This document shows, piece by piece, positions 25,611 through 35,105 of a stretch of DNA of 64,000 nt. A program made the position numbers and the translations under genes. Position 1 is the first letter of the stretch, and every line of letters begins with the position of its first letter. The stretch spans positions 1 through 64,000 of the forward strand of contig JANYHH010000070.1 of NCBI GenBank assembly GCA_025359505.1, given 5' to 3'. The notes beneath the pieces are model-generated. The model worked only from the letters and a program-made list of their open reading frames with translations, had not been told where the DNA came from and made no database searches. This DNA is from Deinococcales bacterium. Lineage in GTDB: Bacteria; Deinococcota; Deinococci; Deinococcales; JAAFIG01.

Positions 25611-27047
25611 TCATTTTTTATCTTCCTGATAAATTGTCACGAACAGCTCACCCCGCACAATCACGTCGCTATCACTTACTACTAAATCTCGAGCTGGAAT
25701 AAAGTTGTCTGCTCTGGCATTAACGCCAAGATTCGTTGATCGCATATTACCGATAACCCTTAATGCTCCCGTTTCTGACACTACTACCGATCTTTCAGCG
25801 GAACCCGCAATATAAATATCAGAATCCAGTACACCTGCTGGGAGATTTGTGAATCCAAGTTCAGTAAACCATGAAGTTGGTCGTAGGTTTGTGAACCTAA
25901 TATCTTTTATCGGATCACCGAACTGATATTCATTTGCAATTTTTTCGCTTAGTTCTTTAATTGCGTAGTATGCAAAACGACGATTAGGCATATCAGTCAT
26001 AAAGTAAAAATTACCATTTAGAATACCGATAGGTTTGTAATCTCTTGGAGATTCTGTATACTCGCACCATTTCTCTTCACACCATTCTCGATTACGATAT
26101 TTTGATTTGATAATGCCAAATCCTAGAGGTTTTCTATTTAATATCTCTTCTTGATCTTTTAAGTAATCAAATTCGTAAATATATATGAGATAATTTTTGT
26201 TATATCCCTCACGAATAATTTCGTCATTAACATCCCACCAATTTGATATATTTGATGATGAAAAAAAATAATTTTGAAATCTTTTTATATCAAAAGAGAC
26301 AAAATTTGAGCCTTTTTCGTTTTTATTAAATTGTTTATAACTGTCAGAGCGTTGATCCATGACATGATCGTTTGTGAAAATTTCGATATTAGTAATAATC
26401 GTTGGATAGCCTAAACTTGGATAGCTAAATGTTACTCTCTTTAAAACATAGTATTCATCGTCCTCAAAGGCTTTCAGATAATAACTGAAACCGTACTTGG
26501 AATCATAACCGAACCATCTCTTAATAAAACTTCCGCTTTTTTTATATATTAAATACTCTCCTGCTTGTGTAACCATCAGATGATTCTTAAATACAAAAAA
26601 CGATGGAAAGACTTGAGCGTACAAATCTTGACCGTACAATCCTTGCTCAGTGAGTACCTTCTTTAATGCAAGAACCGACCAGAGCTTTCGCCCCGTTTTC
26701 ACATCAACGGCGGCAAGCGTCCCACCCCATGTCAACGCCAATAGCTGACTACCATCAAGCTCTATTTTCGGAATCCACGTTTGATTAGATTCAAACACCC
26801 ATGCTTGCTTCCAAGTGGCGCGGTCAAGCGCGATAATCTTCTTACCTTGTACGTAATACAGCATGGTCGGACTGGTCTGAAACGCGGCTCGAGATTCCAA
26901 ATCAAGCTCGAGTTTCTTATACGGCAAACTTGCTTGACCGAACGCATTTCCCTCGAGTGCTAGCAGCAGTGCAGCGACACAAAGCGCGAGGACAATGAGC
27001 CATGCGCGGTTCAATGAAGCAGGAATTGCATTTGAGAAGGGAATCAT
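25611..27047 (-). CDS. Secreted PQQ-type beta-propeller-like protein
   Basis: 478 aa from ATG 27047. An N-terminal signal or anchor (WLIVLALCVAALLLALEG) is followed by repeats of the PQQ/quinoprotein-propeller type (KIIALDRATWKQAWVFES, then LAAVDVKTGRKLWSVLA), and later strands are weaker. The middle (about 25900-26650) is very AT-rich, and only four CTCGAG copies occur, three of them at the 5' end. An upstream in-frame codon (27095) adds 16 unconvincing residues. It overlaps the next gene's signal-peptide ATG by 4 bp, so the two surface proteins are probably made together. Propellers of this kind often act as scaffolds; no enzyme activity is indicated. Confidence 0.7.
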   Translation of the reverse strand: MIPFSNAIPASLNRAWLIVLALCVAALLLALEGNAFGQASLPYKKLELDLESRAAFQTSPTMLYYVQGKKIIALDRATWKQAWVFESNQTWIPKIELDGSQLLALTWGGTLAAVDVKTGRKLWSVLALKKVLTEQGLYGQDLYAQVFPSFFVFKNHLMVTQAGEYLIYKKSGSFIKRWFGYDSKYGFSYYLKAFEDDEYYVLKRVTFSYPSLGYPTIITNIEIFTNDHVMDQRSDSYKQFNKNEKGSNFVSFDIKRFQNYFFSSSNISNWWDVNDEIIREGYNKNYLIYIYEFDYLKDQEEILNRKPLGFGIIKSKYRNREWCEEKWCEYTESPRDYKPIGILNGNFYFMTDMPNRRFAYYAIKELSEKIANEYQFGDPIKDIRFTNLRPTSWFTELGFTNLPAGVLDSDIYIAGSAERSVVVSETGALRVIGNMRSTNLGVNARADNFIPARDLVVSDSDVIVRGELFVTIYQEDKK

Positions 27048-27161
27048 CTCAATACGAAGCGTAGCACCATCACCACCCCAAAAACCAAAATTCAAAATCT
27101 TTCACATTGTCAAGCCTCGAGCCATCATTACGCGCAGCGCGTAACGTGGTAGCCTGCGCCC

Positions 27162-28769
27162 ATGACCGACTCGAGCGCTGCCCCAACCCTCGAGCCGAAG
27201 AAAGTCACGCCATCACAGCCCAAACCAAGTCAACACTTCCCATACGCCGCGTACCGACCGGGGCAGCGCGAAGCGCTCGCGGCGGCACGTGCGGCATACC
27301 AGAAGGGCAAGCGCTTTGTGGTGATCGAAGCGCCGACCGGCGCGGGCAAGTCCGGCATCGCCGTGACTTTGGGGCGCGAGGCGAAGGACGCGTACATCCT
27401 GACCGCGCAGAAAATCTTGCAGGATCAGTACGTGCGCGATTTCCCCGATCTGGCGGCCGTCAAGGGTCGCGCCAATTACCCGTGCTTGGTGATGGACACG
27501 CACGCCGGGGCAGCGCCGTGCATGGCAGGCAAGAAATTTGCGGCTTGCGAGGAATGCACGTACCTGATCGCCAAAGAGGACGCATTACACGCGGGAATTG
27601 CGACGCTGAATTACAGTTACCTACTGGCGGAGATCAACCACGCGGGCGCATTCCAGAAACGCGACCTGCTGATTCTGGACGAGGCGCACAACACCGAGGA
27701 CGCGCTGATGCGCTTCGTCGAGGTCAACGTCAGCAAGTTCACGCTCGCCCGTGCAGGGATAGAAATCGACTTCCCGCAGATCACCGATCTCGAGGACAGA
27801 ATCGCGTTCGTGACTGGTTTGATTCCCGATGTCTCCAAGGCGTTGCAGCGGCTCGAGGAGCAACTGAAGATCTTAAATGATGTACCGCCTGATGTCAGCG
27901 TTTTGAAGAATGAGTTGGAGAATCTGGTGCGGCGGCTGGGCTTGCTGCGCGATGCGGACAGCGCGGGTTGGGTCGCGGAAGAAAGCCAAGACCGCGATTT
28001 CGGTGGCGGCGCGGCGTGGTGGAAATTTAAGCCCGTGACCGTCTCGAGCTTCGCGGAAGAGTTTTTGTTCCGGCACGCTGAGCGCGTACTGATGCTGAGC
28101 GCGACGATTCTGGATGCCGAAACCTTCTTACGCGCACTCGGTATTCCGCTCGAGGATGCGGCGTTCATTCGCGTCCCCTCGAGCTTCCCGGCGGTCAACC
28201 GCCCGATTTACCCGCTGAACGTCGCCCGCCTCAACCGCGATACTTTGGAAGCGGAACTGCCGAAAATCTGCAATGTCATCGCCAAACTGATCGAGCATCA
28301 CGGTTCGGAAAAAGGCATCATTCACGCGCACAGCTACCGCATCCTGCGCTATTTAGTGCAGAACCTGCCCGACGCCAGCCGCTTGATTTACCACTTCGAC
28401 TCGAGCAGCCGCGAAGATGCGCTGAACCGTCACCTCGAGACGAGTGCGCCGAGCGTGTTGCTGACGCCCAGCATGACCGAGGGCGTGGATTTAGCCGACG
28501 ATCAAGCGCGGTGGCAAATCATCATCAAAGTGCCGTACCCGTTCCTCGGCGATCCGCAGGTCAACGCCCGCCGCGCGATTGACCCGACGTGGTACGAGTG
28601 GCGCACCGCGCTGCGGATGGTACAAGCGTATGGGCGGGCGGTCAGAAGCGACCGCGATCACGCGACGACCTATGTGCTGGACGCGCTGTTCCCGAGTTGG
28701 CTCAGCCGAATGCGCGGGCGGCTGCCGGTCTGGTTCACCGAAGCCATCGCACCCGCCCGCAAGTTGTAA
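27162..28769 (+). CDS. DinG/Rad3-like ATP-dependent DNA helicase
   Basis: 535 aa superfamily 2 helicase of the XPD/DinG group, which unwinds DNA 5' to 3'. Walker A EAPTGAGKSG (56-65); four cysteines at about 108, 120, 129 and 132 that would hold a 4Fe-4S cluster; DEAH box (173-176); YSYLL in motif after the cluster; LSATI near the middle; and motif VI AYGRAVRSDRDHA near the C-terminus. It is shorter than E. coli DinG (716 aa) and carries no exonuclease domain. Start ATG 27162. It is divergent from the propeller gene across 114 bp. Confidence 0.9.
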   Translation: MTDSSAAPTLEPKKVTPSQPKPSQHFPYAAYRPGQREALAAARAAYQKGKRFVVIEAPTGAGKSGIAVTLGREAKDAYILTAQKILQDQYVRDFPDLAAVKGRANYPCLVMDTHAGAAPCMAGKKFAACEECTYLIAKEDALHAGIATLNYSYLLAEINHAGAFQKRDLLILDEAHNTEDALMRFVEVNVSKFTLARAGIEIDFPQITDLEDRIAFVTGLIPDVSKALQRLEEQLKILNDVPPDVSVLKNELENLVRRLGLLRDADSAGWVAEESQDRDFGGGAAWWKFKPVTVSSFAEEFLFRHAERVLMLSATILDAETFLRALGIPLEDAAFIRVPSSFPAVNRPIYPLNVARLNRDTLEAELPKICNVIAKLIEHHGSEKGIIHAHSYRILRYLVQNLPDASRLIYHFDSSSREDALNRHLETSAPSVLLTPSMTEGVDLADDQARWQIIIKVPYPFLGDPQVNARRAIDPTWYEWRTALRMVQAYGRAVRSDRDHATTYVLDALFPSWLSRMRGRLPVWFTEAIAPARKL

Positions 28770-29046
28770 AACGCTCGAGCCTCGAGCCTCACCTCTACGC
28801 ATCAGGCGTCACCAATAGGCTATTTCGACTTCATTGGTGGCCGCTCTCACCCCGCCGCTGCGCGTTTCGCCTTGCGAACATGGGTTCGACGGCCCTCTCT
28901 CGTTCCACGAAAGAGGGCAAAAACTTGTGCGACGCGGCTCCCTTCTCTCGCTGGCGAGAGAAGGGTTGGGGATGAGAGTGGGCTGTTGAGCACTACTTTT
29001 TAACGTACTGCACAAAACGAACCGGATTGCGGCATCGCTCGAGCCT
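28770..29046. repeat. Intergenic region with two hairpin repeats
   Basis: No gene. Bases about 28891-28975 contain two palindromes, CCCTCTCTCG...CGAAAGAGGG and CCTTCTCTCGCTGGCGAGAGAAGG, of the same general type as those near 70, 4911 and 29766. They sit between convergent genes, where they could end both transcripts. Confidence 0.55.
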
Positions 29047-29748
29047 TCAAACCAAAGCAATCAACGCCAGCTCTCCCCCACCCGCTCGAGTCTCGAGTGC
29101 TTTCGCGGCGGCTTGCGCGGTTTTCACTCCCAGCCACGGCGTCCAAAACTCGAGCATCGCGGCGACGATCAATGCGGTTGGCACGCCGTCAACAGCGTCT
29201 CGAGGGCAGAACAGCAAGTCCATATTGGTCACTGGCCCGCCGTCTTCCCCGCCGACGGGCTGCTCGTAGCGCACATCCACGCGTTTGAACCCGAGGCTCG
29301 AGAACACCTGCAAACGATTCACGGGATCGCTGCCGACGCCGCGCTCCAACTCGCGTTCATCAGCGCTCAAACGAGTTGGGTTGACGACATCAATCAGCAC
29401 GCCTTGACACGCGCCATTTGAGATTTCCTCGAGCAATGCGGCTCTGGCGTCGTGCAAGCGCCGCGCCAATCCCTGCCCGCGCTGAGCAGGCGCGACCGCC
29501 AAGTAACTTGAGAAGCCGATTCTAGGCGTGGCGAGGTAATGAAACAGTGTCCCCGCCACCACGCGCCCCGCATCCTCAATGACGATCAGGTGATTGCTGC
29601 GGCTCGAGTCGCTCCACGTGAGCATCTGCCCGATGATGCTGGCGGGAATCAGCATTTCGGCGTCGAAATACGTCGCCTCTTGCAGCGCTCCAAACGAGGC
29701 AATCGCTGGGTCGAGCGGGTCGGTGATGTGGCGCAACTCAAGCAACAT
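29047..29748 (-). CDS. GNAT-family N-acetyltransferase
   Basis: 233 aa. The acetyl-CoA-binding motif appears as YLAVAPAQRGQGLARRLHDA, preceded by VVAGTLFHYLATPRIGF. A C-terminal extension (about residues 165-233), with YEQPVGGEDGGPVTNMDLLFC, is not part of the core fold. Substrate unknown; such genes commonly modify amines or small metabolites. It is followed, in its direction, by the hairpin repeats of 28891-28975. Confidence 0.8.
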   Translation of the reverse strand: MLLELRHITDPLDPAIASFGALQEATYFDAEMLIPASIIGQMLTWSDSSRSNHLIVIEDAGRVVAGTLFHYLATPRIGFSSYLAVAPAQRGQGLARRLHDARAALLEEISNGACQGVLIDVVNPTRLSADERELERGVGSDPVNRLQVFSSLGFKRVDVRYEQPVGGEDGGPVTNMDLLFCPRDAVDGVPTALIVAAMLEFWTPWLGVKTAQAAAKALETRAGGGELALIALV

Positions 29749-29756
29749 GCCTCGAG

Positions 29757-29853
29757 CTTATGCCTTTCCGCCTCTCCCCGCCGTGGGAGAGGCCGCCGCG
29801 AAGCGGCGGGTGAGGGGGGCGAGCGCCAGCGAGCTGCCCTTGACCTCGCCGCA
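29757..29853. repeat. Intergenic hairpin repeat
   Basis: CCTCTCCCCGCCGTGGGAGAGG followed by the palindrome CCGCCGCGAAGCGGCGG, between the acyl-CoA ligase 3' end and the start of the GNAT gene. It is related to the CCCTCTCC units elsewhere in the window. Confidence 0.55.
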
Positions 29854-31539
29854 TTACTCGAGCGTCACGCTAGTCTCGAGCTTGTAGTCTTTGAACTGAT
29901 CGCGCAGGGCACGCTTCAAGAACTTGCCGACGGTCGTCTTCGGAATTTCCGCGACAAATTCGTATGCGTCTGGCAGTTGCCACTTGGCGAAGCCGCGCTC
30001 CAATAAGAATGTATCGAGTTCCGGTTTCGTGACCTCAAAGCCGTCGCGCACGACCAGCACACCCAGCGGGCGCTCGTCCCATTTGGGGTGTGCAATGGCG
30101 ATCACAGCCGCTTCTTTTAATTTGGGGTGTCCCATCAGGGTGTTTTCCAAGTCGACGGAGCTGATCCACTCGCCGCCGGATTTAATCAGGTCTTTGGCGC
30201 GGTCTTGGATCATCATGTAGCCGTCGGTGTTGATGGTCGCAATGTCGCCAGTGTCAAACCAACCGTTTTGCTGACTGGCGGCGGTCGCTTCGGGGTTGTC
30301 GTAATAACTGCCCGTGACCCACGGCCCGCGCACGAGTAAGCGACCGGGCGTGCGTCCGTCGTGCGGCAGCAACCCATCGTGTTCGTCCACAAGTTTGAGT
30401 TGCACCAGCATCGCCGGGCGGCCCGTCAATGCCATCACGTCGTAGCGAGCGGCTGGCTCGAGGGCGTCGTGCTCTGGTTTCAGGTTATTCAGCGTACCCA
30501 GCGGCGTGGTTTCGGTCATGCCCCACGCGTGCGCGACGCGCAGACCGTGACGCTCGCCGTAGCCTTCGATCAGGCTGCGCGGCGCGGCGCTGCCGCCAAC
30601 GAGCAAGGAGCGCAGCTTCTGGAGTTTGTACGGACTTCCCGCTGCTTTGGCGCGGTCGAGTTCCTCGAGCAACCCAAACCAGATCGTTGGTACGCCCGCC
30701 GTGTGGGTCACGCCTTCATCTTGTAGCACTCTGGCGATGAAGGCGGGCGCGGTGAGGACGCTGGTCAGCACGAGGTTCGCGCCGACGAACGGGCAGGTGA
30801 ACGGGTAGCCCCAGGCGCTGACGTGGAACATCGGCACGATCGGCAGTACCGTGTCACGCTCGGTGACCGCCATCATCTCGCTCGAGGCGCTGACCAAGCT
30901 GTGCAGCACGTAAGCGCGGTGGCTGTAGACGACGCCTTTGGGGTGGCCGGTCGTGCCGGAGGTGTAGCACATCCCGGCCGCTTGACGCTCGTCGATCTCG
31001 GGGTAGGTGAACTGCGTCGGCTTGCCCGCGATGAAGGTCTCAAAGTCGGTCATGCCGCTGGGCAGTTGCGGCACTGCGCCCATCACGATCACGTGCTTCA
31101 GCGTCGGACATTGCGCGAGGATCGCGGGCAATCGCGGCAGAAAGACGTTATCGACGAACAGCACTTCGTCACCCGCGTGATTGATGATGTAGACAATCTG
31201 CTCGTCTGGCAAGCGGATATTGACCATATGCGCGACCGCGCCGACGCTCGGAATAGCGTAGTACAACTCCAAATGGCGGTAGTGGTTCGTGGCAAACGTG
31301 GCGACTCGAGTGCCGGATTTCACGCCCGCGTCGGTCAATGCGTGCATCAGTTGATGGGCGCGGTCGGACAACTGCCCGTAGGTTTCCTCAAAGCGTCCGG
31401 GGATCGGTTGCTTGGTCTCGGGGTCGATCCCGACGGGCAGGTACGAAATTACTTTGCTGCCAGAAAAAAGCAGCTTCATGCGATCCAGAATCGTTGGAAT
31501 CGTCAGCGGCACATCCATCATCGTGGACTCGAGCATCAT
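29854..31539 (-). CDS. Long-chain fatty-acyl-CoA synthetase (AMP-forming)
   Basis: 561 aa adenylate-forming enzyme that activates a carboxylic acid to its CoA thioester. AMP motif YTSGTTGHPKGVVYSH, A4/A5 region HAWGMTETTPLG, A7/A8 GWFDTGDIATINTDGYMMIQDRAKD (read in two parts), and the catalytic lysine near KTTVGKFLKRALR. Length and motif order match medium/long-chain ligases used in beta-oxidation. No other beta-oxidation genes are adjacent. AAAGGAGAG lies upstream; the second ATG (31536) has better spacing than 31539. Confidence 0.93.
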   Translation of the reverse strand: MMLESTMMDVPLTIPTILDRMKLLFSGSKVISYLPVGIDPETKQPIPGRFEETYGQLSDRAHQLMHALTDAGVKSGTRVATFATNHYRHLELYYAIPSVGAVAHMVNIRLPDEQIVYIINHAGDEVLFVDNVFLPRLPAILAQCPTLKHVIVMGAVPQLPSGMTDFETFIAGKPTQFTYPEIDERQAAGMCYTSGTTGHPKGVVYSHRAYVLHSLVSASSEMMAVTERDTVLPIVPMFHVSAWGYPFTCPFVGANLVLTSVLTAPAFIARVLQDEGVTHTAGVPTIWFGLLEELDRAKAAGSPYKLQKLRSLLVGGSAAPRSLIEGYGERHGLRVAHAWGMTETTPLGTLNNLKPEHDALEPAARYDVMALTGRPAMLVQLKLVDEHDGLLPHDGRTPGRLLVRGPWVTGSYYDNPEATAASQQNGWFDTGDIATINTDGYMMIQDRAKDLIKSGGEWISSVDLENTLMGHPKLKEAAVIAIAHPKWDERPLGVLVVRDGFEVTKPELDTFLLERGFAKWQLPDAYEFVAEIPKTTVGKFLKRALRDQFKDYKLETSVTLE

Positions 31540-31621
31540 CTCTCCTTTGACCCCGAGTATCGAGGTGTTTGTTGTGGAATGAGATCAGTGTAACGCGCTG
31601 CTCGAGGGTTGTGTTGTGGGT

Positions 31622-32353
31622 TTAGGTCTTTTTCTTGGATTTGCTGGCTGGTTTACTGGGTGCGGGCAGCGCTTGCATCGCAGCAAACTTCGTGTTGATT
31701 TCACGTTGCAATCGTCCAGCTTCGGCTTCCAATCTGTCCTGCGCGTCGTCAAGTTGAAAGCGTAAACGCATGACTTCCTCGACACCGGCCAGATTGACGC
31801 CGAGTTCTTGCGTTAAGCGCCGCACTTCTTTCAGGTGATCCACGTCTCTGATGCTGTAGCGCCGCGTTTTACCGCTGGTGCGCTGGGGGCGAATCAAACC
31901 CTTGCGCTCGTAGAGTCGCAGGGTCTGCGGGTGCATGTCGACCAGCTCAGCCGCGACGCTGATGACGTAGACTGGGCGATCCGCCTCGTCGAGCGGCGCA
32001 CTCGCGTGCTCGAGCGCCAGTGCCTCGCGGGTCTGCGCGTCGAAGGTGGCTCGTAGCGCGTCCTCCAAATGGTAGATCTCGCTCTCGAGCTGCTGCTGCA
32101 CGCCGTCCAACTCGAAGCGCAGCTTCATGATCTCTTCGACGCCCGCCAGATTGACGCCGAGTTCTTGGGTCAAGCGCCGAATCTCGCGCAGGTACTCGAC
32201 ATCGCGCTCAGAGTACCGCCGCGTTTTGCCCGTCGTGCGTTGCGGACGAATCAGTCCTTTGCGTTCGTACAAGCGCAGCGTTTGCGGGTGCATGTCGACC
32301 AGCTCAGCCGCGACGCTGATGACGTATACGGGACGGTCTTTGTCATCGGGCAC
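31622..32353 (-). CDS. HspR-type MerR regulator with two tandem complete domains
   Basis: 243 aa consisting of two HspR-like units, residues about 1-120 and 121-243. Each has the MerR winged helix: [20 protein letters not shown], then [23 protein letters not shown] and [15 protein letters not shown] 35-residue stretch is identical in both copies, and much of the DNA is identical too (for example 31933-31972 and 32288-32327). The first linker is a coiled coil; the second ends in a Lys/Ser-rich tail. HspR represses chaperone genes such as dnaK in actinobacteria and relatives; here no chaperone gene is adjacent. Each MerR domain normally works as a dimer, so the fusion may bind as a built-in dimer. 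Confidence 0.9.
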   Translation of the reverse strand: MPDDKDRPVYVISVAAELVDMHPQTLRLYERKGLIRPQRTTGKTRRYSERDVEYLREIRRLTQELGVNLAGVEEIMKLRFELDGVQQQLESEIYHLEDALRATFDAQTREALALEHASAPLDEADRPVYVISVAAELVDMHPQTLRLYERKGLIRPQRTSGKTRRYSIRDVDHLKEVRRLTQELGVNLAGVEEVMRLRFQLDDAQDRLEAEAGRLQREINTKFAAMQALPAPSKPASKSKKKT

Positions 32354-32931
32354 GATGAAAAGTATAGCCTATTTGATACGGGTACGCGCAAGAAATTTTC
32401 ACGAGTTACCCGAAAAACCGGGATTCTCGAGTACCTCCTCGAGCTTTGAGCGAAAAGCTGCGTTTGATTGAGCTAAGAAAATGGCTCGAGGCGAAGTCGG
32501 TGCGACACATTGAGCTATAAATTCGGGCAGATGTGCAGTAGCTAACCGTTCGGGTTCTATTCCGCACTCGCTCCTCATCTCGGCCTTGGCTAAACTGGCT
32601 CATGCCATCCAGCAGCCAGTCACATTTCACCCTCGAGCCGACGCGGGCGAGAACGCTCGCATCACGGCTTGATTGCCCGTTGTGTTGGTTCGCAAGCCAC
32701 TGAGAATTCCACAGTGATTTCACTGAACAGCGAGGCTCGAAGCGCCATCTTCATGAAATCTTCAAACTCACTTCGAGCACCCTTAATCCTCGGTTGTTAC
32801 CTTGACTCGTGAGAAAATCAAGCATGCGGAGGTGCGAAAGGCTCGAGTTTGCACAGGGATGAATTGGTCAATCAGTACGCGCCGCACACCAGTTGAAGTG
32901 ATCGCAAACACGTTCTTTTTAAGGAGTTCAA
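32354..32931. other. 578-bp region without a supported gene
   Basis: No ORF here has a ribosome binding site, codon pattern or family match. A minus-strand frame of about 105 codons (32406-32723) looks compositionally random. CTCGAG is present at 32427, 32437, 32483, 32634 and 32841. The last 60 bp should contain the M1 peptidase promoter; TTTTTAAGGAGTTCAA precedes its ATG. A decayed gene is possible. Confidence 0.5.
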
Positions 32932-34710
32932 ATGATGAAGAAACCCAAATGGATTGCTGCCATCAGCTTCGCTGCGCTCGGTTTATCGGTCGCGCTGGCT
33001 TTTGGCGCTCCCGGCAGTGCCAGCCTGAACGACCCGCTCTACCCGTGGATGGGCAATGGCGGCTACGACGCGCAGCACTACACGATTGACCTGCGCGTGC
33101 CGGCCGACTTTAAGACCATCAAGGGCGTTAGCGTGATGGAAGCGATTGCCAGCGATGACCTCTCGAGCTTTAATCTGGATTTAGGGTCGTTGGATGTTCA
33201 ATACGTTTTAGTCGACGGCGTGCGGGCGACCTTCAAGCACGAAGACCCGGAGCTGACGATCACGCCAGCCACGCCGATCAGCCAAGGCTCAAAATTCCGC
33301 GTGCAAGTCGCGTATTCGGGCACGCCGGGTTCAAAAGCCCAAGCCGATTCCTTCGGCGGGGGTTGGAAGGTCACGCCCAGCGGCGCGTCGTTCCTCGCCG
33401 AACCGACCTCGCTCAAAGACATTGCGGCCGTCAACGATTCCCCAGCGGACAAAGCGAGTTTCAGTTTTCGCTTGACCGCCCCACAATCAAATCAAGCCAT
33501 CGCCAACGGCATTTTCCTCAATCGCCGCGATAACAACGACGGAACGGCCACGAGCGTTTATAAGATTTCCGAACCGACCACGACCTACATGCCGGTGCTG
33601 GCGTTCGGGCCGTTCAAATTGGTCGAGGGCGGCAAGGTCGACGGCGTGCGAATTCGCAATTACTTTCTACCGAACACATCGCCAAGCTACACGCCCGCGC
33701 TGGCCAAAACCGCCGACATGATGCGCTTTTTCAGCGAGCGCCTCGGCAAATACCCGTTCCGCGAGTACGGCATCATCACGCACGATTTCGTCGACGGATT
33801 CGCTTTGGAAAACCAAACGCTCTCGAGCTTCCCACTGAAATTTGAAGGGTTCGACGACGCGCCGCCAGAAGTGTTGCAAGGCGTGCTCGAGACGGTCTTG
33901 GCACACGAGTTGGCGCATCAGTGGTTCGCAGGCTCGGTCAGTTTCAGCGACAACAGCCAGATTTTCCTGCACGAAGGTTTCGCAGAGTTTCTCGGGCGGT
34001 TGTGGCTAGAGCACAGCACCGGCGACAAACTCGAGGATTCGATTCGCGATGAATACCCCGGTATGGTTTATGCCAAAGACGGCGGTTATTTCCAGTTTCC
34101 CAAAGCGCAATTGATTGGCTTTTTGAAACAAGGTTTGGGCATTGACCCAACTAAAAAGTTCAGCGTCGCACAGGTCGGTCAGGCGCTCGAGTTGATTTTC
34201 AGTGGCACATTGCCCGCCGCGCAGCGCAGCGCGATTCTCGAGCAGGCGACAAAAAGTAGCGGTTTGACTATTCTAGAGATCGCCGATCAAATCGCGCCGC
34301 TGCCCTTCACCACCATCGCCGTGACGCGCCGCAGCAACCGTGAACTGCGGCGCTTGGCCGATCCGAGCCTGCCGATGATTCAGCCGTCACCAGCGCCCGG
34401 CAAAATCGTCGCCGGCGTCGATCCATTCGACCAAATCGGTGTGTACAACCGTGGCGCGGCGACCGTCTACGCGCTGAAACTCAAAGTCGGCGACGCGACC
34501 TTCTTTAAGATCCTCCGCACCTTCTTGGAGCGTCACCGCTACAGCACCGCCTCGAACGAGGATTTCCTCAAAGTTGTGGCCGAACTCGGCGGTGCGGACG
34601 CCCGGGCCTTGACCGAACACTGGCTGTTCGATGATCGCGTGCCGGACTTCCCGGAGTTGGGCTTGAACGCCGCTAGCGATTACCCGCTGGGCGCGGACTT
34701 CAAACCGTAA
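32932..34710 (+). CDS. M1-family metallopeptidase, secreted
   Basis: 592 aa with a signal peptide (ISFAALGLSVALAFG). Gluzincin motif HELAHQWFAG with the third ligand in LHEGFAEFLGRLW, the M1 HExxH-x18-E signature, at about residues 325-350. The exopeptidase GxMEN motif reads GFALENQT, with Leu in place of Met. An N-terminal beta domain (residues about 35-210) precedes it. It probably trims N-terminal residues from peptides outside the cytoplasm. The start is supported by AAGGAG 6 bp before ATG 32932; a second ATG follows. A CTCGAG-containing hairpin lies after the stop. Confidence 0.92.
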   Translation: MMKKPKWIAAISFAALGLSVALAFGAPGSASLNDPLYPWMGNGGYDAQHYTIDLRVPADFKTIKGVSVMEAIASDDLSSFNLDLGSLDVQYVLVDGVRATFKHEDPELTITPATPISQGSKFRVQVAYSGTPGSKAQADSFGGGWKVTPSGASFLAEPTSLKDIAAVNDSPADKASFSFRLTAPQSNQAIANGIFLNRRDNNDGTATSVYKISEPTTTYMPVLAFGPFKLVEGGKVDGVRIRNYFLPNTSPSYTPALAKTADMMRFFSERLGKYPFREYGIITHDFVDGFALENQTLSSFPLKFEGFDDAPPEVLQGVLETVLAHELAHQWFAGSVSFSDNSQIFLHEGFAEFLGRLWLEHSTGDKLEDSIRDEYPGMVYAKDGGYFQFPKAQLIGFLKQGLGIDPTKKFSVAQVGQALELIFSGTLPAAQRSAILEQATKSSGLTILEIADQIAPLPFTTIAVTRRSNRELRRLADPSLPMIQPSPAPGKIVAGVDPFDQIGVYNRGAATVYALKLKVGDATFFKILRTFLERHRYSTASNEDFLKVVAELGGADARALTEHWLFDDRVPDFPELGLNAASDYPLGADFKP

Positions 34711-34731
34711 GCGGCTCGGATCAATTGTGCG

Positions 34732-34758
34732 CCGCCTCGAGCGTCATGCTCGAGGCGG
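34732..34758 (+). terminator. Hairpin after M1 peptidase, stem contains CTCGAG
   Basis: CCGCCTCGAGC, loop GTCAT, GCTCGAGGCGG: a perfect 11-bp stem 21 bp after the stop. It lacks a T-run. It is the second gene end in the window where paired CTCGAG copies build the stem. Confidence 0.65.
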
Positions 34759-34842
34759 AAACGATCAGGGTCTGAACCGCTGCAACCCTCGAGCCACCGA
34801 TGCTCAACGGTTCGTTCGATTGAAACTTGGATATACTCCGCC

Positions 34843-35097
34843 ATGAACAGCGACATCCGTTGGCGCGATCTCGAGGCGAGCATTCCTCTGGATCGCCTGC
34901 CCGATTTTCACCGCGCTTTTCTGGCGCTTCGCGGCGTGACCGACCCACAGGAGATGCTGCTGCGGCGCGTGCAGCAAACCGTGGAGCGTGAGTTGAACAA
35001 GTTGGTGCAATCTGGCGCAGCACGACGTGAAGGTGAAGAAGTCATCGTCTCGAGCGCGGCGCTCGAGGGCTTGAACCTCGAGCAGTGGTTGGGATGA
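34843..35097 (+). CDS. Small protein of unknown function (84 aa)
   Basis: Soluble, charged and probably helical, with LPDFHRAFLALRGVTDPQEM, VQQTVERELNKLVQSGAARR and a C-terminal strand EEVIVSSAALEG. No family is recognised. It is 8 bp before the next ORF on the same strand, so the two likely form a unit. Codon use and CTCGAG content (three copies in the last 60 bp) are like neighbouring native genes. Confidence 0.55.
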   Translation: MNSDIRWRDLEASIPLDRLPDFHRAFLALRGVTDPQEMLLRRVQQTVERELNKLVQSGAARREGEEVIVSSAALEGLNLEQWLG

Positions 35098-35105
35098 ATT
35101 AACAG

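Noticed and set aside
25508-25614. Programmed frameshift in the large surface protein
   Set aside because: No slippery heptamer or downstream structure was recognised; a one-base indel in CCC is simpler.
32406-32723. 105-codon minus-strand frame before the M1 peptidase
   Set aside because: No ribosome binding site, no family resemblance, and Ser/Arg-rich composition as expected by chance; a transposase remnant was considered but no motif supports it.
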